DNA of 64,000 nucleotides from Azospirillum canadense. GTDB taxonomy: Bacteria; Pseudomonadota; Alphaproteobacteria; Azospirillales; Azospirillaceae. Below are positions 33,755 through 42,696 of this stretch, one piece after another. The stretch covers positions 186,001 through 250,000 of the forward strand of contig NZ_JAOQNG010000003.1 of NCBI RefSeq assembly GCF_025961225.1, in the 5' to 3' direction. A program made the translations under genes and the position numbers. A model generated the notes under the pieces. That model made no database searches, was not told the origin of the DNA, and worked only from the letters and a program-made list of their open reading frames with translations. Each line of letters opens with the position of its first letter. Position 1 is the first letter of the stretch.

Positions 33755-36622
33755 TCACTGCGCGGCTTCCAGCTGCCGATCCAAAGCCCGCCCCAATTGC
33801 CGTGGCGTGACGGGCTTGTGCATCACACGCAAGCCGTAACTTGCGGCATCCCGATGGCATTCCGGCCCCGTCTCGCCCGTAAGGATGATCCCGGGGATCG
33901 CGGTGCGGAACATCCGTCGGATGGCGAGAATGGCCTCGGTGCCGATGCGCCCCTCGCGCAGCCGGTAATCGGCCACGATGATGTGGGGTGGACGCCCAGC
34001 ACGCTGAAGCCGTTCGAGCGCATCATCGGTCGAGCCTGCGATCACGACCTCGTAGCCCCATTCCTCAAGCATTGTCTTGAGCCCGAGCAGGACAATCGGG
34101 TCGTCGTCAACCACGACGGCGAGCTGCCCGGAACCGCGGGTTGGTGTCGCCGTCTCCATGGAACGGGGGACGGCGGCGGCGCGGCCGGCTGGAACGCCAA
34201 TGGAAAACACGGAGCCCGCGTCGGGAACGGAGCGGACATCGATCGGGTGATCGAGCAACTCGGTGATGCGCCGCACGATCGCCAGCCCCAAGCCAAAGCC
34301 TTGGGCGCGGTCGCGCTCGGCATTGCCGACCTGATGGAACTCCTCCCAGACGCGGCTCAAATGCTCCTCTGGAATGCCGATCCCGGTGTCGTGGACCGCG
34401 ATCCGCACCGTGGTGCCGACCCGGTCGCACGCGATCCGAACCTCACCGGTCTCGGTGTAGCGGATGGCATTCTCGACAAGGTTGCGGATCACCCGCGCCA
34501 GCAGCGTGCGGTCGCTCCGGACGACATCCGCGCAGGGGGCGGCCCGCAGCATCAGCCCCTTACCCTCGGCAATCGGTGCGTATTCGACCGCGACTTGATC
34601 GATCAGCGTGCCAAGCGCAAAGTCTTCGAGTATGGGCTGAACAACGCCCGCATCGAAGCGCGATACGTCCAGCAGGCTGTCGAGCAGGCCCTTGAGCGCG
34701 TCGAGTCCGCGCTCGAGGTGGATCAGCGCCTCACGCCCCTTCGCTCCGGACACGCTCCCATGCAGCGCGGCCGCGAACAGGAACAGCGACTGAAGCGGCT
34801 GACGCAGGTCGTGGCTGGCGGCGGCCAAGAACTTTGATTTCGACACGTTGGCGCGCTCGGCCCGGTCACGGGCGTCCTTGATGTCCTGTTCCGCGCGCTG
34901 GGCCTCGGTGATGTCCCGGACCGCGCCGATCAGGCGAACGGGCTGCCGCCTCCCCTGCCCGTCTCTCCAAAGCACCTTGCCGGTCGCGTCCAGCCACCGC
35001 ACCGTGCCATCCGGCCACAGCGCGCGAAACCGCAGGCGGTATTCGCCGGAGCTCGCCGGATCCATCGCCCCCTCCTCGGCCCGCCGAACTAAGGGAACAT
35101 CGGCCGGGTGGACGCGCGAAAGGTAGACGGCACCGGTCACCGCGGCGTCGGCTGACAGCCCGAACATCGCCTTGCAGCGCGCCGACCACGTCAGCTCCCG
35201 GCTAATAAGGTCGAGATCGAAGGTTCCGAGATCAGCCGCGGCAACAGCGAGGCGCAACCGTTCATCGCTGATGCGGGAGTGGGCTTCGGCCTCACGTTCG
35301 GCGGTTACATCCAGAACTAGGCCGTCCCACACCACACGGCCGTCCGCCTCGTGCCGGGTGTGCGCCAGACTGCGCTGCCACCGGGTGCGTCCGTCCCGCC
35401 CGATGACCTCCAGCTCCACCGAGTACGGCTCGCCAGTCTCCGCGGAGGTCCGGATGGCGGTTTCCCAGCGCGCTCGGGACTCCGGCGTCATGCCATGCTG
35501 CAACGTCCGGAGCAGGTTTTCCCCAGCGATGCTGCCCGGCTCGTAATCCGGATAGAGCCGTGAGCATTCGCTGACGAAGGGATAGCTGACGACTCCGTCC
35601 TTGAGAACGCGCCGGTAGATCATACCGGGAAAGTTGCTGGTGATATCGGTGAGCCGGTCAGCGACCGCCTGCTCCATCTTCAGCGCGTCAAACCGCTGTT
35701 CGGCTTGGCGCTGACGCCGATAGGCCCGAAGCTGCCCGAAGGCGAGGACTCCGGCGAGAGCGACCGCCACAAGGCCGCCGAGTGCCGCGATGGCGACGGG
35801 TTTGCGCGACAGCGCGGAGATCGCCGCGGAATGAGTTCCGGCAACGATGGCCCACCCGGTCAAGTCGGAGCGGACCACGGCCACGGTCAGCTGCGCTCCG
35901 TCGCGGCTAACGGCTTCAAAGACATCATCGTTTTTGTCTTCGGCGCCTTTCAAGACCGATGCGGTCACCCGTTGGCTGATGGCGGGATCGGTCCGACCGG
36001 CGGATGCGGTACTCGCCACCAGGTGGCCTTGGCGGTCGACGATGGCCAGACGCCAACCCTCGGGGACGCCCTGCTCGCCCAGCAGTTTGGACAGGGCATC
36101 TGTGCGGATGATGGCGGTCAAGGCGTACCGCGGCTCACCGTTGCGGAACACGGGGACGCGAACCGTTACGATCGGCTCCGGCATTCTGGCAGTGTCGACC
36201 AGGAGGTTGCCAGCTTGTGGCTTTCCCGTCCGAAAGACTTGTTCCAGGCTCCCCGGGTCAGCGACCGGCGGCAAGGGCATGCCTCCCGGAATGCGCGTAT
36301 TCATGACCTGGCGCTCATGGTCGGTGAGCACGACACCGAGCCAGGAGGACCGTGCTTCCAATACGCGCTGGGCCTGAGTCTGAAAAGATCGGAGGTTTGG
36401 CGCATCGAGAGCTTCGGAGGTTGCCAGAGCGTGAAGCACGCCGAATTCGTTGGCGATCTGCCGCTCGACCGCGGTGGCGACCGCGCTCGCCTTCATACGC
36501 AGGCCATTCTCGACGCCCGCCGCACGCTCTTTACTGTACAGGAACAGCATCACCGTCGCGAACAGCACGGCCGGCAAACCGGCCGCGGCGGCGAGTGCGG
36601 AAAGGCGCAAGTCCGACGTCAT
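33755..36622 (-). CDS. Hybrid sensor histidine kinase with receiver domain
   Basis: Membrane hybrid kinase of 955 residues. TM1 LSALAAAAGLPAVLFATVML, a periplasmic dCache-like sensor (to about residue 275), TM2 VAIAALGGLVAVALAGVLAF, two to three PAS domains (DITSNFPGMIYRRVLKDG; WRDGQGRRQPVRLIGAVRDI), HisKA with SKFLAAASHDLRQPLQSLFL (phospho-His), HATPase motifs NLVENAIRYT, DTGIGIPEEH and GFGLGLAIVRR, then a receiver with VVDDDP, IIVADYRLREG (phospho-Asp) and MHKPVTP. No separate response regulator is adjacent. Its paralogue is at 52834. Confidence 0.93.
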   Translation of the reverse strand: MTSDLRLSALAAAAGLPAVLFATVMLFLYSKERAAGVENGLRMKASAVATAVERQIANEFGVLHALATSEALDAPNLRSFQTQAQRVLEARSSWLGVVLTDHERQVMNTRIPGGMPLPPVADPGSLEQVFRTGKPQAGNLLVDTARMPEPIVTVRVPVFRNGEPRYALTAIIRTDALSKLLGEQGVPEGWRLAIVDRQGHLVASTASAGRTDPAISQRVTASVLKGAEDKNDDVFEAVSRDGAQLTVAVVRSDLTGWAIVAGTHSAAISALSRKPVAIAALGGLVAVALAGVLAFGQLRAYRRQRQAEQRFDALKMEQAVADRLTDITSNFPGMIYRRVLKDGVVSYPFVSECSRLYPDYEPGSIAGENLLRTLQHGMTPESRARWETAIRTSAETGEPYSVELEVIGRDGRTRWQRSLAHTRHEADGRVVWDGLVLDVTAEREAEAHSRISDERLRLAVAAADLGTFDLDLISRELTWSARCKAMFGLSADAAVTGAVYLSRVHPADVPLVRRAEEGAMDPASSGEYRLRFRALWPDGTVRWLDATGKVLWRDGQGRRQPVRLIGAVRDITEAQRAEQDIKDARDRAERANVSKSKFLAAASHDLRQPLQSLFLFAAALHGSVSGAKGREALIHLERGLDALKGLLDSLLDVSRFDAGVVQPILEDFALGTLIDQVAVEYAPIAEGKGLMLRAAPCADVVRSDRTLLARVIRNLVENAIRYTETGEVRIACDRVGTTVRIAVHDTGIGIPEEHLSRVWEEFHQVGNAERDRAQGFGLGLAIVRRITELLDHPIDVRSVPDAGSVFSIGVPAGRAAAVPRSMETATPTRGSGQLAVVVDDDPIVLLGLKTMLEEWGYEVVIAGSTDDALERLQRAGRPPHIIVADYRLREGRIGTEAILAIRRMFRTAIPGIILTGETGPECHRDAASYGLRVMHKPVTPRQLGRALDRQLEAAQ

Positions 36623-36802
36623 GCAAACGGGTCCCCAGTGCCAAAGCCAGCATTCCGGCCCGGAAACAATTAATCCTTTGTTAACCTATCACCAAAGGAC
36701 GATGGCCCCCTTCGGGAGCCGATGCCATTCGGCAGCGCGAGAGGGGTGCTGTCAGACGCGCCGCGCCGACGTGGCCGCCCGCCCAAGTCACTGAAGGCAA
36801 TA

Positions 36803-37915
36803 GGCTTTGTTGCACAAGTCCGGTCAGGGACCGCTCTGTTGGCCTGAGGGGCGATTGGGGTATAGAGGCGAGCGCTGAAGCCGAGAGCCCGCATGCCGTA
36901 CAAGCACAACGAACCGCGTCGCCACAAGATCCCGAAGGCCAAGTACAAAGTCGGGAACTGGCGGGAGTACAACCGGGCTTTGCGGCAGCGCGGCAGTTTG
37001 ACGGTGTGGGTCACCCCCGAGGCCCTGGCCACGTGGACGCCGGCCCAGACCGGGCGGCGGGGCTGGCCGCTGGCATACTCGGACCTCGCCATCGAGACGG
37101 GGATCATGCTGCGCCTGGCGATGGGGCGGCCGTGGCGCCAGACCAAGGGCCTGTTGCGCTCCATCGTCCAGTTGCTCGGGCTCGACGTGCCGGTCCCCGA
37201 CGACACCACGCTGGCCCGCCGCAGCGCCCGGTTACCGCTGACTACCGCACTGAAGACGCCGACTGGGCCGGTCGATGTCGTCATCGACTCCTCCGGGCTG
37301 AAGGTGTTTGGCGCCGGCGAGTGGTGTCATGAGAAGCACGGTGGCAAACCGCGCCGCAGCTGGCGTCGGTTGCACCTGGCCGTCGATCCGGAGAGCGGTA
37401 ACGTCCTCGCCGCCGAACTGACCACGACCGAGGACGGCGACGCGTCCCAGGTCGGGCCCTTGCTCGATCAAATCGCTGGCCCGGTCCGGGCCGTGCTGGC
37501 CGATGGCGCCTATGATGGCGAGCCGGTGTACCAGACCATCGCCGAACGCCACACCGACGCCGCGGTGATCATTCCACCGCGCTCCACGGCGGTGCTCAGT
37601 GACACCGCCCCGACCGCCCCGACGCAGCGCGATCAGCATATCCACGTCCTCGCCGAAAAGGGCCGGATGGGCTGGCAGCGGGCGACCGGCTATGGAAAGC
37701 GCGCGCTGGGCGAAACCGCCTTCTCCCGGTACAAAACTTTGATCGGACGCACGCTCCGGGCTCGGACTCTGCCCGCGCAGAAGGTCGAAGCCCGCATCGC
37801 CTGCGCGGTCATCAACCGCATGACCAGCCTCGGCATGCCGGTTTCCCATAAGGTGGCCTGAGGGCCGCGGGCAAGGCGCGAAGCCTGTCCGTAGCGCGAT
37901 TTACGCAACAACGCC
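36803..37915 (+). mobile_element. IS5-family (IS903-like) element
   Basis: The left end GGCTTTGTTGCACAAG (36803) and the reverse complement of the right end, GGCGTTGTTGCGTAAATCG (to 37915), are related terminal repeats. No target duplication is seen; the right side abuts a different IS5-type fragment. A truncated second copy starts at 55773 with the same left end. Confidence 0.8.
36893..37861 (+). CDS. IS5-family transposase (IS903 type)
   Basis: Transposase of 322 residues, complete. DDE residues are in VDVVIDSSGLKVFGAGEW, AVLADGAYDGEPVY and GYGKRALGETAFSRYKTLIG. It starts MPYKHNEPRRHKIPKAKYKV. The gene is intact and could also act in trans on the broken copy at 55773, whose left end is preserved. 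Confidence 0.94.
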   Translation: MPYKHNEPRRHKIPKAKYKVGNWREYNRALRQRGSLTVWVTPEALATWTPAQTGRRGWPLAYSDLAIETGIMLRLAMGRPWRQTKGLLRSIVQLLGLDVPVPDDTTLARRSARLPLTTALKTPTGPVDVVIDSSGLKVFGAGEWCHEKHGGKPRRSWRRLHLAVDPESGNVLAAELTTTEDGDASQVGPLLDQIAGPVRAVLADGAYDGEPVYQTIAERHTDAAVIIPPRSTAVLSDTAPTAPTQRDQHIHVLAEKGRMGWQRATGYGKRALGETAFSRYKTLIGRTLRARTLPAQKVEARIACAVINRMTSLGMPVSHKVA

Positions 37916-37919
37916 CGCT

Positions 37920-38153
37920 GAGGCGCTCGGGATCACCGTCAAACCGGTCGCCCGCGGTCGGAACGGGACCTTCATTCCGGCCGGAATTTGCTGGGCGGTG
38001 GAACGCTCTTTCGGATGGCTCGCCCTCTATCGCCGGTTGAACACGGTCGTCGAGCGGACGAAGGAGCACCTCGTCGCCTTCATCGAGATCGCCTTCGTCT
38101 CGATCCTCTCACGCCGCCTCAAACGGCTCGCTGCCGAGACCGTCAAAGCATGA
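37920..38153 (+). pseudogene. IS5-type transposase C-terminal fragment
   Basis: Open frame in phase with a final TGA reads FIPAGICWAVERSFGWLALY, RRLNTVVERTKEHLVAFIEI and a basic tail: the WxVERxFxW signature of DDE_Tnp_1-type IS5 enzymes. The 5' part is lost at the junction with the IS903-like element, and its 3' side abuts a truncated LSR gene. Confidence 0.75.
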
Positions 38154-38156
38154 CAG

Positions 38157-39632
38157 CTACGAACAAGCTCTCAGAGGCAATGGCTGCTCCCGCCGCCAAC
38201 GGTCGTAGTCTTCCTCGACCTGCTCGGCGGCACGCAGGCGCTCCTCCCAGGCGCGCTCCAGGGAGCGGGCAACCAATCGGTTTTCCGGCTCGACCGCGTC
38301 GTATTGCCGGCGGGCGCGCTCGGCCTCGTACCGGGCCCGCTCGCGCCGGAGCGCCCATTGCCGCTCGAGCAGGCGGGCTTCCTCCTCCAGGGTGTTCAAG
38401 GCGGCGATCGCCAGGGCCACCCGGTCGGGGGCGAGCGCCTCCAGGATCAGGCGCTCCACTTCGACATCGACGGCGAGCGCGCGGACTTCCTGGCAGCCCG
38501 GATCGCCGCGTTGAGCCTTGTCGGCATGACATCGGTACACCGGATACTCGCCATGGGGCCCGGAGTACCCCAGGGTCATCCGGCGACCGCTGCGCCCACA
38601 CACAGCGATGCCCTGCAACAGGGCCATGCCCTTGCGGGGCACACCGCGGTGGTTGGCCTCGTAGCGGTTGACGTTGTCCGACAGCCGTTTCTGATTGGCC
38701 ATGAACTCCTCCCAACCGATGTAGCCGGGGTGAGCGTCCAGCAGACACACCGGCCAGTCCGCCAAAGGGCGCGTCACCGTTCCGCTGCGCGCCGAACCGG
38801 ACCGCCGATGGCCGCGATCCTGGAAATGCCGGCCATAGACGTAGGCACCGGCATACCCCGGATTTTTCAGGATGCTGAGCACCCGGCTGCTGTCGGCCGG
38901 CTGCCACACCACAGCGTGCGGAGCGGGCCCCCGCAACGGGCGGACCGGCACCGACAGGCCGGCCTGGCGCAACGCCCGTACGACGGCGTGGGCGCTGCCC
39001 AGGTCGCGGAACAGGCGAAACACCAGGTGGATGCGGGCTTGAACCTCTTCGTCGGGATTGAGGATGATGGCTCCGCCGCTGTCCTCCGCCAGCCCGCCGG
39101 GCAACGGCTGACGCAATTTGCCGCGGGCCGCCTTCTGGCGTTCGCCCTGATGAAGGCGGACCTTGATCTGGTGCAACTCCGCCTCGCTCATGATGCCCGA
39201 CAGCCCTAGCAGCAGCCGGTCGTGATAGGCTGCCGGGTCGAACAGCCGTTCCCCATCGGCGATCAGCACGCCGAAGAGCCCGCACAGTTCCACGAGCTGG
39301 TACCAATCGCGGTTGTTCCGCGCCAAACGGGAGGCATCCAGGCTGAGCACAAGGCCGGCGTGGCCCAACCCGATCTCGGCAATCAGCCGCTGGAACCCTT
39401 GTCGACCGTCGCTGGTAGCACCGGAACACCCAAGATCCTCGTCGATGACCTGTACCCGCTCCCGCGGCCAGCCCAGCGCGCGGGCGCGGTCGGCAAGGCG
39501 GTATTGCAGTTCGGTGCTCTCCTGATGCAGGCGCACCTGACCGATTGACGACTGGCGCACATAGATGAAGGCCAGCTTGGCGCGGTGCGCCGTGGTGATC
39601 CGGTCCTCACCGGGAAGCGGCGCGGTCAGCAC
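38157..39632 (-). pseudogene. Large serine recombinase, third copy, C-terminally truncated
   Basis: Catalytic domain LAFIYVRQSSIGQVRLHQES (Ser28), LSLDASRLARNNRDWYQLVE, GIMSEAELHQIKVRL; recombinase domain RVLSILKNPGYAGAYVYGRH; zinc-ribbon remains and coiled coil (RYEAERARRQYDAVEPENRL). It stops after 491 residues at REQPLPLRACS, where related proteins continue for about 200 more. The GTG at 39632 has GGAG 8 nt upstream, overlapping the small gene before it. This is a different LSR subfamily from the two others in the window. Confidence 0.85.
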
Positions 39633-39819
39633 GGTGGGTCTCCGGGACGGATCGCGGATGCGGCGCGCGCATCCGAACCAACATGGCGGCATAGGCCGCC
39701 ACAATCCTTCGCCGCACGTCCATTGGCAACGCCGTCCACAACGCCGGGGCGGTCCCCAAGACCACCGGTGGCGGCTGGGCATGAAGGCTGATCCGCGGCG
39801 TCGACGCGATGCTGCTCAT
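39607..39819 (-). CDS. Small accessory ORF of the LSR operon, 70 residues
   Basis: Begins MSSIASTPRISLHAQPPPVV and has a helical core PMDVRRRIVAAYAAMLVRMR, then a basic tail. It overlaps the LSR start by 26 bp, implying translational coupling. Small genes in this position are usual in DUF5372-LSR operons. The AYAAML segment parallels AYMLIL and AYRHLL in the ORFs before the other two LSRs. Confidence 0.6.
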   Translation of the reverse strand: MSSIASTPRISLHAQPPPVVLGTAPALWTALPMDVRRRIVAAYAAMLVRMRAPHPRSVPETHRADRAASR

Positions 39820-40108
39820 CGGCGGCATCCCCTTTGGAAACCTTCAACAGCGCGCGTAGGCAATCCGCTAACGGCAGCAGCGTGCGCGCAGAAATGCGCG
39901 CCTCGCACGGCTCGCGTGACGTGCCCCCGTCCGTATCCGAAATGAGGTCGGTGGCCGCCCGATGCACATGCCGGCGCCGACCATCGGGCAGAAAAACCGT
40001 CAGCCAGTCCGGACCGCGGCTGGATGCCTCCGGGGCGACTTGAAGCCGTTGGCCGTAAAGGGAATGTCGCCGGCTGGTGATCACGACGTCAGTGATCACC
40101 AGCTCCAT
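39626..40108 (-). CDS. DUF5372-like protein heading the LSR operon
   Basis: The N-terminal 50 residues resemble DUF5372, a small beta-domain found next to LSRs: VVITSRRHSLYGQRLQVAPE, then WLTVFLPDGRRRHVHRAATD. The middle has a helix (RTLLPLADCLRALLKVSKGD). The last 60 residues overlap the next gene in another frame and may not be conserved. The ATG at 40108 (MELVITDVV) lies beside a long palindrome. Function unknown; a DNA-binding or directionality role is often assumed. Confidence 0.6.
   Translation of the reverse strand: MELVITDVVITSRRHSLYGQRLQVAPEASSRGPDWLTVFLPDGRRRHVHRAATDLISDTDGGTSREPCEARISARTLLPLADCLRALLKVSKGDAADEQHRVDAADQPSCPAATGGLGDRPGVVDGVANGRAAKDCGGLCRHVGSDARAASAIRPGDPPC
40073..40103. 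repeat. 12-bp palindrome at the start of the LSR operon
   Basis: GCTGGTGATCAC (40073-40084) and GTGATCACCAGC (40092-40103) around GACGTCA. It falls within codons 2-12 of the DUF5372-like gene. Candidate operator or recombinase half-sites; another GATCA dyad precedes the LSR operon at 24013. Confidence 0.6.
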
Positions 40109-40267
40109 GATGGAGGCGGTCTGGGGTGATCGGGGACCCAACTCTCGGAGACGCGATCCTGGACCGCATTCTTCACAACGCCTACCGCATCGACCTCACG
40201 GGCGACTCATTGCGCAAACCGCGACGCCCGCCAGCCCTGGCCGAAGGAGAGTGACGAGACCGCCGGG

Positions 40268-40376
40268 CGTCCCTGGAGCTCCACAGGCACCTCCCGGGCA
40301 AGCCGGCCGCTCACCAGCGTGATAGAGCGCGCTCGCGGCCGGCTTGCCCGGGGCCCTCCTGTGGATTCCAGGGACG
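40268..40376. repeat. Long foldback repeat (arms about 42 bp, 24-nt loop)
   Basis: Perfect core arms CCCGGGCAAGCCGGCCGC (40293-40310) and its complement (40335-40352), extended outward with interruptions by TCCACAGG and CGTCCCTGGA (left 40268, right to 40376). It has no coding explanation. It could be two inverted copies of an IS tip, an attachment or origin-like site, or a strong transcript hairpin. Confidence 0.75.
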
Positions 40377-40462
40377 CTCTCCACCTCGACATGATCATGG
40401 CGGCTTGACCCGACGCCATGATCATGCGACACGAAAAACGCCTCGCGGGGACACGCCACCCC

Positions 40463-40554
40463 GGCCGCTTTCCTTCGGAACCCTGGCCGGCTTCATTTCG
40501 GAACGGTGGCCGCCTTCAAATCGGAATACCCGGCCGGCTTCATCGGAATCTGCA
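40463..40554. repeat. Orphan IS21-type terminal repeat array
   Basis: Four units of the form GGCCGsCTTynnTCGGAA at 40463, 40485, 40508 and 40532, ending with TCTGCA at 40554. Multiple terminal repeats of this kind are characteristic of IS21-family ends. No istA or istB gene is adjacent, so this is the tip left after deletion of the element. Confidence 0.7.
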
Positions 40555-41138
40555 TCGTGGCGGCACAGGGCCCGCGGAACCTGGCCGAGTTGATTGCCCA
40601 GCTGGAGGATCTGCCGATCCCCGCTCTGGCGCGCGCGGCCCTGCTGGACGTGGCCGAGCATATCGAGACGAGCAACCGCCGGATCGCGGCTCTGGAGGCG
40701 GCGATCATGGCGTAGCATCGCACCACTGAGGCGAGCCGCAACCGCGCTACCATTCCCGGCATCGGCCCGATCACCGCCTCGATGCTCGCGGCCACTATCA
40801 GCGATCCGTCGGCCTTCAAGACCGGGCGCCATCGCGCCGCTTGGCTGGGCTTGGTCCCCCGACAGAACTCCAGTGGCGGCAAGGATCGGCTCGGCGGCAT
40901 CACCAAGGCGGGCGACCGCTCCATCCGCCACCTTCTGGTCATGGGAGCGACTACGAGCATCCGGTATGCTCGCAGCAAAGCGCCCGGAGAGGGAGAGTGG
41001 CTGAAGCGCCGGTTCGCCCGCAAACCGGCCCGGCTCGTCAGCATTGCCCTGGCCAACAAGATGGCCCGCATCACCTGGGCCGTCCTGAACCGGGGCGACG
41101 TCTCCCGTAAAACGCCCCCTGTTCCCGTCGCCGCGTGA
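40555..41138 (+). pseudogene. IS110-family transposase relic (C-terminal half)
   Basis: After the IS21 tip the frame reads NLAELIAQLEDLPIPALARA, reaches an in-frame TAG after AAIMA, then continues with the transposase_20 domain: IPGIGPITASMLAATISDPS, GLVPRQNSSGGKDRLGGITK and HLLVMGATTSI. The N-terminal DEDD domain is missing. Inactive through truncation and a nonsense codon. Confidence 0.85.
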
Positions 41139-41433
41139 GGCCGGCGGCGTCGCGAGTAGGGACCCAGCTGTGTGAGGGTGCTGAGGGAGGGGATGGCGAG
41201 ACGGTTCAAGCCGGGGATCGGGAAGACCCATGGACTGTCATGCGCCTCGAGCGCGGCAAGTTGATCGGGACCCAATCCCGCGGAGTTCATCATGGCCCGC
41301 GGTCATCAGCACCGCATTCTTCGAGGCCGGACACATGACCGCACCCGACCTTTTCGCCAAGCCAGATCTCTTTTCCCTTGCGCCGCAGCGGTCGTCCACA
41401 CATGACAATACCCTTCCCTGTCTGCCCGGATGC

Positions 41434-42636
41434 CTATTTGGCCGGATAGGTGATCTTGCCGGTGGCCTTGTCGCTGGGCCACACGACCTCCTGGCCGCTG
41501 TCCGGCTTGTACTGCACCGCGATCATACTCTTGTCGGTGATCAGTTGGTGCTTGCCGCCCATTTCCGCCGCCGCGTAGGCCACCTTGCCATAAGGCGTGT
41601 CGAAGGTCATCGACCCGAGATTGGCGAGGATCTTGGACCGATCCCACGAGCCCGCGGCCTTCGCGGCGTCCGTTAGCGTCTTCATGGCCACATAGCCCTG
41701 AACAGCGCTTGATACGACCTCGCCGCCCCGTTTCGCCTCGGCCGTCTTCACCCAGTCCGCCAAGCCGGGGGTGGACTGCTTGGCCGACCACAGGTCGATG
41801 ACCACGACGTTGTCGCCGGCTGGGCCGAAGTCGGACCGCTTCTCGCCGGCACCCTGCGTGACCAGCAACTTCGGCTGGGCGCCGAGTTGTTCGGCCTGCC
41901 GGGCGATTTGGATGTTGTCGCCGGAATAACCGATGATGAACAGAACGTCGGGATTCAGCCCCTTCGCCCGGTTCAGGATGGGCGAGAAGTCGGGCGTCCC
42001 GGCGCGAAACGGCTCGTTCATCACCACCTCGATGCCCGCTTCCTTGGCGTATTGCTGGGTGAACTTGGAGCCATCGGTGCCGTACAGCTTGTCCTCATAG
42101 GCGATGGCCAGAGTCTTCACGGCGGGGATGCTCTTGAAGAAGTTTACAGCCGCCTTCTGTCGGTGATAGTCCCAGATGTAGACGTGATAGTACCAGTCGT
42201 TCTTGCCAAAGGTTTCTTCTAGCCGCACGGAGGAGGAGCCCGCGTGGACGAAGATCGGCTCGTAGCGCTGGAGCGCGCTCAGCAGCGCGAAGTCGGAGGT
42301 GCTGCCGAAGCCACCCACGAAGGCGTCGACCTTGTCCTGGGTGGCGAGCTTCGCGGCGACTGTGGCCGAGGTGTTCGGCTCGCCCTTGGTGTCCTCGGTG
42401 ACCAGCTCGATTTTCCGGCCGAACAGGCCGCCGTTCTCGTTCACCTCCTCCGCCGCGTACTGGATGCCCCAGAGGATCTGGTTGCCGCCACCCGCCAGCG
42501 CGCCGGTCAGCGGCAGCGGCACGCCGATCTTGATCGGCCCCTGCTGCGCACCGACCGGCGCCACGGTCACCGACCACGCGAGCGCGGCCGTCGCCAGGAT
42601 GCGCCGGCCCGACATGTGTCTGAAAAATCCTCCCAT
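41434..42636 (-). CDS. ABC transporter substrate-binding protein (Liv-type)
   Basis: Periplasmic type I binding protein of 400 residues. Signal peptide RRILATAALAWSVTVAPVGA, then IKIGVPLPLTGALAGGGNQI, the hinge-region VDAFVGGFGSTSDFALLSAL and AVKTLAIAYEDKLYGTDGSK. It is the last gene of the leftward operon, 60 bp after livF. The family binds branched-chain amino acids but also aromatic acids, amides and urea; a CoA ligase in the operon argues for an organic acid. ATGs at 42636 and 42615 are both possible starts. Confidence 0.9.
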   Translation of the reverse strand: MGGFFRHMSGRRILATAALAWSVTVAPVGAQQGPIKIGVPLPLTGALAGGGNQILWGIQYAAEEVNENGGLFGRKIELVTEDTKGEPNTSATVAAKLATQDKVDAFVGGFGSTSDFALLSALQRYEPIFVHAGSSSVRLEETFGKNDWYYHVYIWDYHRQKAAVNFFKSIPAVKTLAIAYEDKLYGTDGSKFTQQYAKEAGIEVVMNEPFRAGTPDFSPILNRAKGLNPDVLFIIGYSGDNIQIARQAEQLGAQPKLLVTQGAGEKRSDFGPAGDNVVVIDLWSAKQSTPGLADWVKTAEAKRGGEVVSSAVQGYVAMKTLTDAAKAAGSWDRSKILANLGSMTFDTPYGKVAYAAAEMGGKHQLITDKSMIAVQYKPDSGQEVVWPSDKATGKITYPAK

Positions 42637-42696
42637 GGCTTTTTCCTCCCCTGATTTTTGTGCGTTGATGCGGTCGGCACGGCGTTTTGACGCGTT

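Noticed and set aside
35705..36673. Plus-strand frame opposite the first hybrid kinase
   Set aside because: No recognisable domain, and the minus strand has an unbroken 955-residue kinase.
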